Both the position numbers and the translations under genes were made by a program. The notes beneath the pieces are model-generated. The model ran no database searches. It saw nothing but the letters and a program-made list of their open reading frames with translations, and was not told the DNA's origin. DNA of 6,994 bases, from positions 1 through 6,994 of the forward strand of contig CAMJGB010000101.1 of NCBI GenBank assembly GCA_946405115.1, given 5' to 3'. Below are positions 1 through 6,994 of this stretch, piece after piece (position 1 is the first letter of the stretch; every line of letters starts with the position of its first letter). Source of the DNA: an uncultured Clostridia bacterium. GTDB lineage: Bacteria; Bacillota; Clostridia; Saccharofermentanales; Saccharofermentanaceae.

Positions 1-814
<814 letters not shown>

Positions 815-821
815 CAGATCT

Positions 822-827
822 CTCCTT
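822..827 (-). promoter_or_regulatory. Ribosome binding site of the Asn/Arg-rich gene
   Basis: AAGGAG lies 7 bases upstream of the ATG at 814-812. It is one of the strongest Shine-Dalgarno matches in the window and fixes this start codon, which matters because low-complexity frames are often dismissed as artefacts. Confidence 0.85.
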
Positions 828-841
828 ACTGTTGATTACCC

Positions 842-864
842 GAGGATTATATTATTTTATCCCC
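842..864 (-). promoter_or_regulatory. Imperfect inverted repeat over the -10 box, possible operator
   Basis: GGGGAT (864-859) and ATCCTC (847-842) form six-base arms with one G-T mismatch, separated by 11 AT-rich bases. The dyad covers part of the promoter spacer and the -10 box, where a repressor site would be expected. It is not a good terminator: the stem is short and no T-run follows. It could be chance in an AT-rich intergenic stretch. Confidence 0.35.
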
Positions 865-874
865 TAAACTTCAA
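846..874 (-). promoter_or_regulatory. Sigma-A-type promoter for the Asn/Arg-rich gene and tmk
   Basis: A -35 box TTGAAG (874-869, four of six matches to TTGACA) and a perfect -10 box TATAAT (851-846) are separated by exactly 17 bases. The -35 box contains the TGA stop codon of folBK. Transcription would begin near base 839, giving a leader of about 25 bases that carries the AAGGAG site. The downstream pair could therefore be expressed independently of the folate operon, with read-through also possible since no terminator lies between them. Recognised by eye and not tested experimentally. Confidence 0.75.
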
Positions 875-1686
875 TTAAAGTTGATTTTCCCGTAGAGCTT
901 AACAGCCTTATCATCGGGTATCGGGCCATAGTACAAACCAAGTTCCTTAAGGGGTACAAGGACAAATGCCCTCTCGTACATTCTGGGATGTGGCACTGTC
1001 AATTCTTCCGTATCCATCTTAACTCCCTTTATGAGCAGAACATCAAGATCCATGGTCCTCGGGCCGTTCTTGATAGTCCTTACTCTGTGAAGGTCATTCT
1101 CAATCTTCTGAAGCCTGTGAAGAAGTTCCAAAGGCTCAAGATAAGTTCTAAGCAAGGCGCATCCGTTAAGGAAATCCGCCTGATCTTCATAGCCTACGGG
1201 TTCCGTCTCATAAAGAGACGATACTTTCACAATCTCTATGTCAGAATCGCCATCGATGGCTCTAAAAGCTTCCTTTATCGTCTCTTCGCGGTCTCCCATA
1301 TTGCCGCCGAAGCCTATAACAACCTCTTTGTTAGAAACGGTAATCTCCGTCTCCATGGCCTCGAACTCACCATCAATCGGCGCATCAGGCTTACGGACAA
1401 GAACCTTAACCTGATCTGCAAGCTTGTACTTAGATATTACTGATCTTCCAATCTGATAAGCGAGATGCTCGATAAGGTCGAACTTATTGTTCTCAACAAT
1501 ATTCTTCGCTATCTCATATACTTCCGCATAATTGATCGTGGCGTTAAGATCATCCGTAACTGCACCCGGAATCTCCTTGCAAAGCATATCAATGCTTACG
1601 AAGAAATACTGACCCTTCTCCTTCTCTTCGGGAAGACAGCCGGTATAACCGAAGAACTTCATTTCCTTAAGGCTGATTCTGTTCAT
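871..1686 (-). CDS. folBK: Bifunctional dihydroneopterin aldolase / HPPK (FolB-FolK fusion)
   Basis: Carries two consecutive folate steps in one 271-residue cytoplasmic chain: cleavage of 7,8-dihydroneopterin to 6-hydroxymethyl-dihydropterin plus glycolaldehyde, then pyrophosphorylation of that product with ATP. Residues 1-118 are FolB: E21 (in PEEKEKGQ), Y53, E73 (LIEHLA) and K99 (RKPDAPI) match the active-site residues known from the S. aureus enzyme. Residues 121-265 are FolK: the glycine motif FGGNMGDR at 126-133, YETEPVG at 159-165, the HPPK signature NGPRTMDLDVLL with metal ligands D213 and D215, and HPRMYERAFVLVPL. The motif usually written GSN is GGN here. The ATG shares one base with the folP stop (TAATG), and an AAAGG lies about 9 bases upstream. 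Such fusions are known in Gram-positive bacteria. The product goes to the FolP enzyme encoded just upstream. Confidence 0.95.
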   Translation of the reverse strand: MNRISLKEMKFFGYTGCLPEEKEKGQYFFVSIDMLCKEIPGAVTDDLNATINYAEVYEIAKNIVENNKFDLIEHLAYQIGRSVISKYKLADQVKVLVRKPDAPIDGEFEAMETEITVSNKEVVIGFGGNMGDREETIKEAFRAIDGDSDIEIVKVSSLYETEPVGYEDQADFLNGCALLRTYLEPLELLHRLQKIENDLHRVRTIKNGPRTMDLDVLLIKGVKMDTEELTVPHPRMYERAFVLVPLKELGLYYGPIPDDKAVKLYGKINFN

Positions 1687-2465
1687 TAAGCTTCGCCTTT
1701 CAGTCTTGCCACAGCCGCAAGCGCTGCGTATGTATCCTTAACATCGTGAACTCTAACTTCCGTTGCACCAAGAGAAACTCCGTAAAGTGCCATCGCTATT
1801 GAAGAACCGACTCTCTCATCGGCTTTGGTAGTACCCTTATAGAACTCGGCAGTAACTCTCTTACGCGAAACACCGAGAAAAATGGGATATCCCCACTTCC
1901 TGATCATGTCTGGAATTGCATTAACAAGCTCGATGTCCTGCTCTCTAGTATTGGTAAAACCTACACCGGGATCAAGTACGATCTTATCGTCTTCTATTCC
2001 TGCTTCCTTAGCTTTATCCACAGTTCTTTGAAGCATTACTTCCCACCCTTCATCAGGGTTACCGAAGCCGTCTCTCATAAGGACTGCCTTCGCCTTATAC
2101 TCTGCGATAACTTCACCCATCTTAGGATCTGCCATAAGTCCCGTTATGTCGTTAATGATATCTGCACCTGCTTCCAAAGCAACTCTTGCTGTACCTGCTC
2201 GAAAAGTATCTATCGAGATCTGGCATGAAGGCTCTTTCTCCTTAAGAGCCTTAATAACAGGCACGATCCTTGAGATCTCTTCCTCTTCGGGAACATCCGT
2301 AAATCCGGGTCTTGTGGACATGCCGCCGATATCTATTACATCAGCGCCTTCTTCTATCATGGAAAGAGCGTGTTCGACTGCAGCATCAACTCCGTAATAC
2401 CTTCCTCCGTCAGAGAAGGAATCCGGCGTTACATTAAGGATTCCGTAGATAAGGACTCTATTCAT
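1686..2465 (-). CDS. folP: Dihydropteroate synthase
   Basis: Condenses 6-hydroxymethyl-dihydropterin pyrophosphate with p-aminobenzoate to give dihydropteroate; this is the sulfonamide target. The 259-residue TIM-barrel chain shows both family signatures: NVTPDSFSDGG (11-21) and DIGGMSTRPG (45-54). Pterin-site residues by motif are N11, D86 (SIDTF), N105 (NDITG), D165 (LDPGVGF), K202 (SRK), R238 and H240 (RVHDV). Three places depart from the usual text: GGM where GGE is typical, LMRDGF where LMHM-G is typical, and FTNT where F-(G/A)-K-T is typical. The core catalytic set is kept, so activity is expected. I chose the ATG at 2465-2463, which overlaps the folE stop as TGATG; a TTG one codon earlier is also in frame but less likely. 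A poor Shine-Dalgarno suggests coupling to folE. Confidence 0.95.
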   Translation of the reverse strand: MNRVLIYGILNVTPDSFSDGGRYYGVDAAVEHALSMIEEGADVIDIGGMSTRPGFTDVPEEEEISRIVPVIKALKEKEPSCQISIDTFRAGTARVALEAGADIINDITGLMADPKMGEVIAEYKAKAVLMRDGFGNPDEGWEVMLQRTVDKAKEAGIEDDKIVLDPGVGFTNTREQDIELVNAIPDMIRKWGYPIFLGVSRKRVTAEFYKGTTKADERVGSSIAMALYGVSLGATEVRVHDVKDTYAALAAVARLKGEA

Positions 2466-3085
2466 CAACCGATTCTCTGGCGGTTAATAAGAGCCAGAGC
2501 CTCATTCCTTGTTCTAAGATCGGATCTGCATCCGCCTCTCATAGCTGAAGTAACGGTCTTCGAGCCGGGCTTTCTGATGCCGCGCATAGTCATGCAAAGG
2601 TGCTCAGCCTCGCTTACTACGCATACTGCTTTGGCGTCGATTGCCTTTTCGATGGTGTCGGCGATCTGGCTTGTTAAGCGCTCCTGTATCTGAGGCTTTC
2701 TTGAGAGTGTATCAACGATCCTTGCAACCTTGGACAAGCCTAAGATCTTACCGTTCTTAGGGATGTATACCACGTGGCACTTGCCGTGGAAAGGAAGAAG
2801 ATGGTGCTCGCACATGGAGTAGAACGGGATGTCACCGATGAGGATCATCTCGTCGTTGCCTTCTTCAGTGAAGATCTTGATGTCCTTGCTGATGTCTCTG
2901 TGAAGGCCGGAGAAAACCTCAGCATACATTCTTGCAACGCGCTGAGGTGTTTCCTGAAGACCCTCTCTGTCGGGGTCCTCTCCTACTGCCTTAAGTATTG
3001 TCCTTACTGCATCTTCAATAGCAGGAAGGTCCATGTTCTTACGGCTTTCCTCGGGGATGCTCATATCATTATCGTAATCGTACAT
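2465..3085 (-). CDS. folE: GTP cyclohydrolase I
   Basis: Converts GTP to 7,8-dihydroneopterin triphosphate and formate, the first committed step of folate synthesis; the family works as a cytoplasmic decamer. The 206-residue chain has the usual length. Zinc ligands C92, H95 ([12 protein letters not shown]) and C164 (EHLCMTMRG) are present, with H94 and H162 at the other conserved histidine positions. [23 protein letters not shown] (115-137) and the [13 protein letters not shown] end segment are also classic. This is the zinc-dependent type IA enzyme, not FolE2. The ATG at 3085 lies 7 bases after the AraC stop, with AGGAAGAGG ending 11 bases upstream inside that gene. An internal Met8 is an alternative start, but the coupled first ATG is preferred. 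The dihydroneopterin-triphosphate phosphatase that must act next is not encoded in this window. Confidence 0.97.
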   Translation of the reverse strand: MYDYDNDMSIPEESRKNMDLPAIEDAVRTILKAVGEDPDREGLQETPQRVARMYAEVFSGLHRDISKDIKIFTEEGNDEMILIGDIPFYSMCEHHLLPFHGKCHVVYIPKNGKILGLSKVARIVDTLSRKPQIQERLTSQIADTIEKAIDAKAVCVVSEAEHLCMTMRGIRKPGSKTVTSAMRGGCRSDLRTRNEALALINRQRIG

Positions 3086-3092
3086 GAATGGA

Positions 3093-4013
3093 TCAACCTC
3101 TTCCTATTCTTGATTTTCTGTACTCAAGAGGAGTCATGCCCATGAGCTTCTTAAATGCAACATTAAAGCGCTGAGGGCTGGAGAAACCTGCCTGAGAAGC
3201 GATACCGGATACTTTGATCTCGTCGTTCTCAAGAAGCTCGCATGCCTTGTCGATTCTCTTCTTCATAAGATATGCCATGGGGCTTACGCCGATCTCATCT
3301 CTGAAAGCTCTTGTGAAGTAGCCCTGGCTCAAGAACACATAGGATGCTGCCTCTGCAACAGTGATTCCTCTCTCGTAATTCTCATCAATATAGTCTCTGG
3401 CAATAAGCACGAGCTCTCTTGCCTTACCGTTTCTAACCATAAGGCTCGCCTCCCACTCTTTCTTAAGAGCACGGGCAAGCGTAAGCATAAGTTCAACAGT
3501 CAGGACCTCCATCATGAGTTCCTTATTGAAAGCATCTTCCTTCTTCTCATCAACGATACGCTCGAGCAAAGATCCGATCGTCTTCTTATATGTACCGGAC
3601 AAAGTAATGAACGACTGATTGCCGTAATCACTTCTAACACTTGCTTCCTCGCTTCCTGCGAACTCGAGGAATGACTCAAGCGAAGGCTGAGCTGTACCAG
3701 GGTTATTTGGCTTAGAAAAACCGAAGTAAAGGCTTCCCGTATCAGCAACCTTGGAAATAACGCGTATCTTGTGAGCCGTATGAGGCTTGATGATAAGGGT
3801 CGTACCGGGATCGAGAACAAGACTTGTGTTCTCGAAGATGAACTCTACCTTTCCGCTTCTCAAATAGAAAAGCTCATGGAAGGTATGCACGCTCATCTCG
3901 GCGTTGGCTTCTTTCTCTTCACGAATCTGCTCAAGCCCCTCAAAAACGACCGGCATGGATCCGCTGTCGTTCTTCATACTCTCTTCAAGCGCAGGCAAAA
4001 GCTTATCAAACAT
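3093..4013 (-). CDS. AraC-family transcriptional regulator with cupin sensor domain
   Basis: A DNA-binding regulator of 306 residues, the usual size for this family. Residues about 40-100 form an AraC-type cupin: [12 protein letters not shown] with H43 and H46, then [17 protein letters not shown] with H78 and H81. Residues about 198-300 hold the double helix-turn-helix: [21 protein letters not shown] (first), then [12 protein letters not shown] and the signature [18 protein letters not shown]. AraC proteins with such cupins often sense sugars or related small ligands, but the ligand here cannot be read. The ATG at 4013 is preceded by AAGGA at 8 bases, which overlaps the stop of the esterase-like gene; the intergenic gap is 11 bases. 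It sits between a sugar-type gene pair and folE and may control its own transcript (inference). Confidence 0.93.
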   Translation of the reverse strand: MFDKLLPALEESMKNDSGSMPVVFEGLEQIREEKEANAEMSVHTFHELFYLRSGKVEFIFENTSLVLDPGTTLIIKPHTAHKIRVISKVADTGSLYFGFSKPNNPGTAQPSLESFLEFAGSEEASVRSDYGNQSFITLSGTYKKTIGSLLERIVDEKKEDAFNKELMMEVLTVELMLTLARALKKEWEASLMVRNGKARELVLIARDYIDENYERGITVAEAASYVFLSQGYFTRAFRDEIGVSPMAYLMKKRIDKACELLENDEIKVSGIASQAGFSSPQRFNVAFKKLMGMTPLEYRKSRIGRG

Positions 4014-4021
4014 ATTATCAG

Positions 4022-4026
4022 TCCTT
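4022..4026 (-). promoter_or_regulatory. Ribosome binding site of the AraC-family gene
   Basis: AAGGA overlaps the TAA stop of the esterase-like gene and sits 8 bases before the ATG. Terminating ribosomes would expose or re-use this site, so the two products are probably coupled. Confidence 0.75.
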
Positions 4027-6295
4027 ACAAAAATCTAATGTTATCGAAATAAATCTCGCCGTTCTTGGAAGCATCGACGATAGTGAACTTCAGGTTCTCG
4101 AGAACGATGTCCTCGTCCTTGTTCCATTCTATCTCAAGCCTCTGCCAGTTCAAAGATTGTCTGATCTCAACCGTAACAAATCCCTGAACTCTAAGCTCCT
4201 TCTTAACAGGATCAGGATTAAACACATCAACAACAAGCTTGTGCTTGTTTCTGATAATCTGAGGTCCCATCAAAGATGCATAATCAAGATTCGGCTCGAA
4301 TCCGTAGAGTGAATTCTCCGTCTCATATCTGATATGAAGCGAAGCACTTCCCTCTGTCTTGTTCATGTTATCTGCAGAGATGACTCCGTTGCCCTTAAAT
4401 GTTCTGAACACCTTAAGAACTTCGAACTCTCCGCCCCATTCCTTCATTCCGATCATCTCAAGATCATCGCAGCTTCTGAAGTAAAGATCAGGAGCATAGA
4501 ATGCGGGAAGTCTGTCGAATCTGAACGGCATTACGGGAAGGTCATTCAGGTTCTTGAAAGTAGCATCATGAGGGAAAGGTGCGAAGCCGTAAGTAACGCT
4601 TACAGGTTCTTCGATATCATCTCTCCATACCATTACTCTTACGCCGTGAAGGATTCTTGCCTGTGCAGGATAGAAGATTCTGTCCTCACCGCAGATAGCA
4701 AAACCGCGAAGTTCTGTCTGTCCTTCAGCAAGTCTTAAGCCGTCAGCAAGATTCTCGAACTCGAGAATAAGCTTATTGCCGGCCTTCTCTACACCTACGC
4801 ACTCAGGACAGGACTTCGGCATCTTAGGCGTGATGTGAAGACCCATTGCAATTACTGCAAGTCTCACACCAAGAGTAAACGTCTTCGTCTTATCGGGAAG
4901 CAACAGATCGTGAAGACTTATAAGTCCGCTCGGCATGTTAAGCTTGCCCGTAAACTCACGAAGGTTCTCGTTAAACTCAAGCACCTTGTATGGGAAATCC
5001 CTGTCTACGCACTTAGGATGCATCGTAACGATAAGGAACGACGGCATAAGCGCATCATCATATACTTCTTTGGGCTCGAACGTCTGTGAAAGCGTACCGA
5101 GAAGACCCATAAGAAGCAGATCATATCTTCCGAAAAGCTGCTCTTCCGCTTCAGGCGAAAAGCACATACCTCTTACAGAAAGACCTGACAAAGCTGCAAG
5201 CTTACATCTGTAAAGCGTAGAAGGTCTGAACTTCTTCTTGATGTACTGGGAATCATCGATATCCTTAACACCCTTGCCGGTCTTAACCTGCATATTGCTC
5301 ATCATATCGAAGTCAAGGTTCTTGGTAGTTGAACCGTTGTCATCTGAAGGTGTGATCTTCTTATTGAATGTGGAATCCTTGGAAGAAGGGAAATCCAAAC
5401 CGGCTGCAGCCTCGATGTTCTCGGTAGCTGTAGTCTCACCCATGATCTCTCCGAGTTCTTTCTCTTTATCAAGATCGATATTAAGATTCTTTCTTCCCTC
5501 GGATACGTCGTTCTTAACCTGCTCTTCGTGACGTGTCTTACGATCCTTCTTGATCAACGCCTTATATCTTTCCTCATCGGTAATAAGGCCCAATTCTTCG
5601 ATGTAATCGTGCAAAGCAGTCTGATTCTCAATTACTTCATCAGATATCCAGTTAAGAATAGTTGAACCCGGTGTGGAAAGATCAACTACACCGATAGGAT
5701 AGTTAACCTGATCCGCAACCGTATAAGCAAACGCAAATGCTGAGGAAGCTACATTAGCCAAAGCCTTGGTATCAGTAATCTTGATCCATCCGGCTTCCTT
5801 GTAATGTGTCTTTACCTCATATGCCATATCTTCCTCATCACTCTCAAGACCTGTTCTTGAAGGTGTGAAGAATCTTAAGTTTGTCATTACGTGGCGCTTG
5901 AACGGAGTCTTGGGCGCCTGTGCATTCTTCATAGGAATACTTAAGAAATCATTACCGAGGAAAACCCATACATCTCCGCATCTTATGTCGTTAAAGCTGA
6001 CGACATTCTGAAAGCATTTGAAAACAAATGTATAAGTATCTGTAGAAGCCTTGTAGGCAGGAATATTAAATCTGAACTTACCCTTATCGGATGTTGTTGT
6101 CTCAAGGCTTAAGATAACACCGTAATCGGTATCAAGCTTTGATACCTTTCTTCCGTCAGTAGGATCCTTCGAGATCTCAAGAGTAATAGTAGCTGAAGGT
6201 GCTGCCTTACCCTCGATTACAAAAGGAACATTCTGCTGGAAAACGGCCTTGTTTCCGATCCAACTCGGAAGGACGATCGGATTGACTTCTATCAC
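4025..6295 (-). CDS. Sialate O-acetylesterase-like protein, catalytic motifs lost
   Basis: A 756-residue protein on the sialate O-acetylesterase (SGNH) scaffold; enzymatic function is doubtful. Seen: a beta-rich N-terminal domain (1-105); CGDVWVFLGNDFL (106-118) where the family has GEVWLCSGQSNM, so Asp replaces the nucleophile Ser; YPIGVVDLSTPGSTILNW (199-216) where the family has PVGL--SWGGTPIEAW; VRGMCFSPEAE (374-384) in place of KGVIWYQGESN; and LLLPDK (464-469) in place of DIHPKNK, losing the catalytic His. Residues 500-592 match the family C-terminal part well (LRGFAICGEDRIFYPAQARI, VSVTYGFAPFP). Residues about 238-355 are a charged, low-order insert. Residues 597-756 look like a galactose-binding-type beta-sandwich ending GEIYFDNIRFL. 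No signal peptide is present, so it should be cytoplasmic. The start is GTG, overlapping the DeoR stop as GTGA, with GGAGG at 7 bases. A non-catalytic sugar-binding or scaffold role is inference. Confidence 0.8.
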   Translation of the reverse strand: MIEVNPIVLPSWIGNKAVFQQNVPFVIEGKAAPSATITLEISKDPTDGRKVSKLDTDYGVILSLETTTSDKGKFRFNIPAYKASTDTYTFVFKCFQNVVSFNDIRCGDVWVFLGNDFLSIPMKNAQAPKTPFKRHVMTNLRFFTPSRTGLESDEEDMAYEVKTHYKEAGWIKITDTKALANVASSAFAFAYTVADQVNYPIGVVDLSTPGSTILNWISDEVIENQTALHDYIEELGLITDEERYKALIKKDRKTRHEEQVKNDVSEGRKNLNIDLDKEKELGEIMGETTATENIEAAAGLDFPSSKDSTFNKKITPSDDNGSTTKNLDFDMMSNMQVKTGKGVKDIDDSQYIKKKFRPSTLYRCKLAALSGLSVRGMCFSPEAEEQLFGRYDLLLMGLLGTLSQTFEPKEVYDDALMPSFLIVTMHPKCVDRDFPYKVLEFNENLREFTGKLNMPSGLISLHDLLLPDKTKTFTLGVRLAVIAMGLHITPKMPKSCPECVGVEKAGNKLILEFENLADGLRLAEGQTELRGFAICGEDRIFYPAQARILHGVRVMVWRDDIEEPVSVTYGFAPFPHDATFKNLNDLPVMPFRFDRLPAFYAPDLYFRSCDDLEMIGMKEWGGEFEVLKVFRTFKGNGVISADNMNKTEGSASLHIRYETENSLYGFEPNLDYASLMGPQIIRNKHKLVVDVFNPDPVKKELRVQGFVTVEIRQSLNWQRLEIEWNKDEDIVLENLKFTIVDASKNGEIYFDNIRFL

Positions 6296-6994
6296 CTTCT
6301 GTCCTCCCCTGCGATAACGAGATTGATCTTCTTGGATCTTATGTAATCAGCAGTTGAATCTGAGATCTGATTATCAGTAATTAGGTAATTGATCTTATTG
6401 GGTGTGATGAATACGGAAGCCGAATCATCACCGATCTTAGTAGAGTCAACAAGAGCTACGATGTTCTTGCTTCTCTCCACACAGATACGCTTAAGCTCGA
6501 GCTCAAAGAAATTGTTACCTGAAAGGCCTGCATCTGCAGAGAATCCGTTACCTGAAACAAAGTAATACTCAGCCGAAAGTCTGCTGATCATCTCACGGCT
6601 CATAACTCCCTCAATCGTACCTGAATGAGGACGAAGCATTCCGCCTATGAGAATGATGGATTTGAAATTGTTATATCTTTGAAGTTCAATTGCTGTGTTA
6701 ATACCGTTAGTGATAACAGTAACATCGATCGTATTCTCAAGATACGGGATCATGTGAAAGGCTGTTGAGCTTGCATCCATAAAGATCGTATCGCCGTTAC
6801 CTACGAGCATTGCAGCCTGCTTACCGATCTGCTTTTTAAGATCGATATTAGTGACGGAGCGGACCATATAGTTCTCGCTTACTTCGTCTCTTTGTCTGTC
6901 AGGAAGTCTTACGCCGCCGTGGTATCTCTCGATAGCTCCCTCCCTTGCAAGATCGCGAAGATCTGTACGGATGGTAGCGCCTGTTACACCTAAT
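6292..6994 (-). CDS. DeoR-family transcriptional regulator, N-terminus off window
   Basis: A sugar-phosphate-responsive type of repressor. The visible 233 residues start inside the winged helix-turn-helix: VTGATIRTDLRDLAREG then IERYHGGVRL, the family recognition helix and wing. The reading frame stays open to the window edge, so an ATG at 6867 is internal and not the start; about 20 residues are probably missing. The C-terminal sensor domain is complete: GDTIFMDASSTAFHMIPYL, VITNGINTA, LIGGMLRPHSGTIEG, NGFSADAGLS and ALVDSTKIG, matching the DeoR ISOCOT-like fold that binds phosphorylated sugars. Its TGA overlaps the following GTG start, so it is co-translated with the esterase-like protein. 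The usual arrangement is control of its own sugar operon; the effector cannot be read here. Confidence 0.95.
   Translation of the reverse strand, partial: LGVTGATIRTDLRDLAREGAIERYHGGVRLPDRQRDEVSENYMVRSVTNIDLKKQIGKQAAMLVGNGDTIFMDASSTAFHMIPYLENTIDVTVITNGINTAIELQRYNNFKSIILIGGMLRPHSGTIEGVMSREMISRLSAEYYFVSGNGFSADAGLSGNNFFELELKRICVERSKNIVALVDSTKIGDDSASVFITPNKINYLITDNQISDSTADYIRSKKINLVIAGEDRR
6303..6307 (-). promoter_or_regulatory. Ribosome binding site selecting the GTG start
   Basis: GGAGG within GGGGAGGAC lies 7 bases upstream of the GTG at 6295-6293, inside the end of the DeoR-family gene. It supports the non-ATG start of the esterase-like gene and a GTGA stop-start overlap. Confidence 0.85.

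Larger units (their letters stand above)
871..6994 (-). other. Probable polycistronic unit deoR-like to folBK
   Basis: Six genes follow one another with junctions of -4, 11, 7, -1, -1 bases in transcription order (GTGA overlap, two short gaps, TGATG and TAATG overlaps). No gap is large enough for a full promoter or terminator, so a single transcript is likely, starting upstream of base 6994. Promoters inside coding sequence cannot be excluded. The unit ends at the folBK stop, without a visible terminator, where a new promoter begins. Confidence 0.7.

Noticed and set aside
842..864. Possible intrinsic terminator after folBK
   Set aside because: The stem is six pairs with a mismatch, the loop is 11 AT-rich bases, and no T-run follows; the dyad sits over a -10 box instead.
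2466..2468. TTG one codon before the folP ATG as the start codon
   Set aside because: The ATG forms the common TGATG overlap with folE and matches the length of the family; the TTG adds a single residue and has no better ribosome binding site.
4334..4738. A 134-codon plus-strand frame opposite the esterase-like gene
   Set aside because: It has no family resemblance or ribosome binding site and lies entirely antisense to a gene with recognisable domains.
4025..6295. The esterase-like gene as a decaying pseudogene
   Set aside because: The frame is intact over 756 codons, has a strong ribosome binding site and coupled neighbours on both sides, and keeps the scaffold motifs. Loss of catalysis alone does not indicate decay.
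6292..6867. The DeoR-family gene starting at the ATG at 6867
   Set aside because: The frame continues upstream to the window edge and encodes the recognition helix and wing of the DeoR DNA-binding domain, so that ATG is internal.

Overview
All recognisable genes in this window lie on the minus strand and are packed end to end, so the region reads right to left. Low-to-middle GC by eye, AGGAG-type ribosome binding sites, a sigma-A-like promoter and a fused folB-folK gene beside folE and folP suggest a Gram-positive anaerobe of class Clostridia. That placement is inference from style and gene content; genus and species cannot be read from the window.

Right part (about 6994 to 3093), in transcription order: a DeoR-family regulator whose first residues lie off the window; a 756-residue cytoplasmic protein built on the sialate O-acetylesterase (SGNH hydrolase) scaffold, with the nucleophile, QGE and catalytic-His motifs all replaced and a C-terminal carbohydrate-binding-like beta-sandwich; and an AraC-family regulator with an N-terminal cupin sensor. 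The DeoR stop and esterase-like start overlap as GTGA, and the next gaps are 11 and 7 bases, so this looks like one transcript running on into the folate genes.

Middle part (3085 to 871): folE (GTP cyclohydrolase I), folP (dihydropteroate synthase) and folBK (dihydroneopterin aldolase fused to HPPK). These cover the first, middle and pterin-coupling steps of folate synthesis. Stop and start codons overlap by one base at folE/folP (TGATG) and folP/folBK (TAATG), implying translational coupling. No folC or dihydroneopterin-triphosphate phosphatase gene is seen here.

Left part (874 to 1): a well-formed promoter whose -35 box overlaps the folBK stop codon, an imperfect dyad over its -10 box, a 140-residue Asn/Arg-rich, probably disordered protein of unknown function, and the 5' part of tmk (thymidylate kinase), which overlaps it as ATGA. 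Folate supplies the one-carbon unit for dTMP and Tmk phosphorylates dTMP, so the two transcription units are metabolically adjacent.

The items most worth a second look are the apparently dead sialate O-acetylesterase-like protein between two sugar-type regulators at the head of a folate operon, and the Asn/Arg-rich protein coupled to tmk. No tRNA, rRNA, CRISPR array, insertion sequence or convincing terminator was seen. No stretch of 300 bases lacks a gene.
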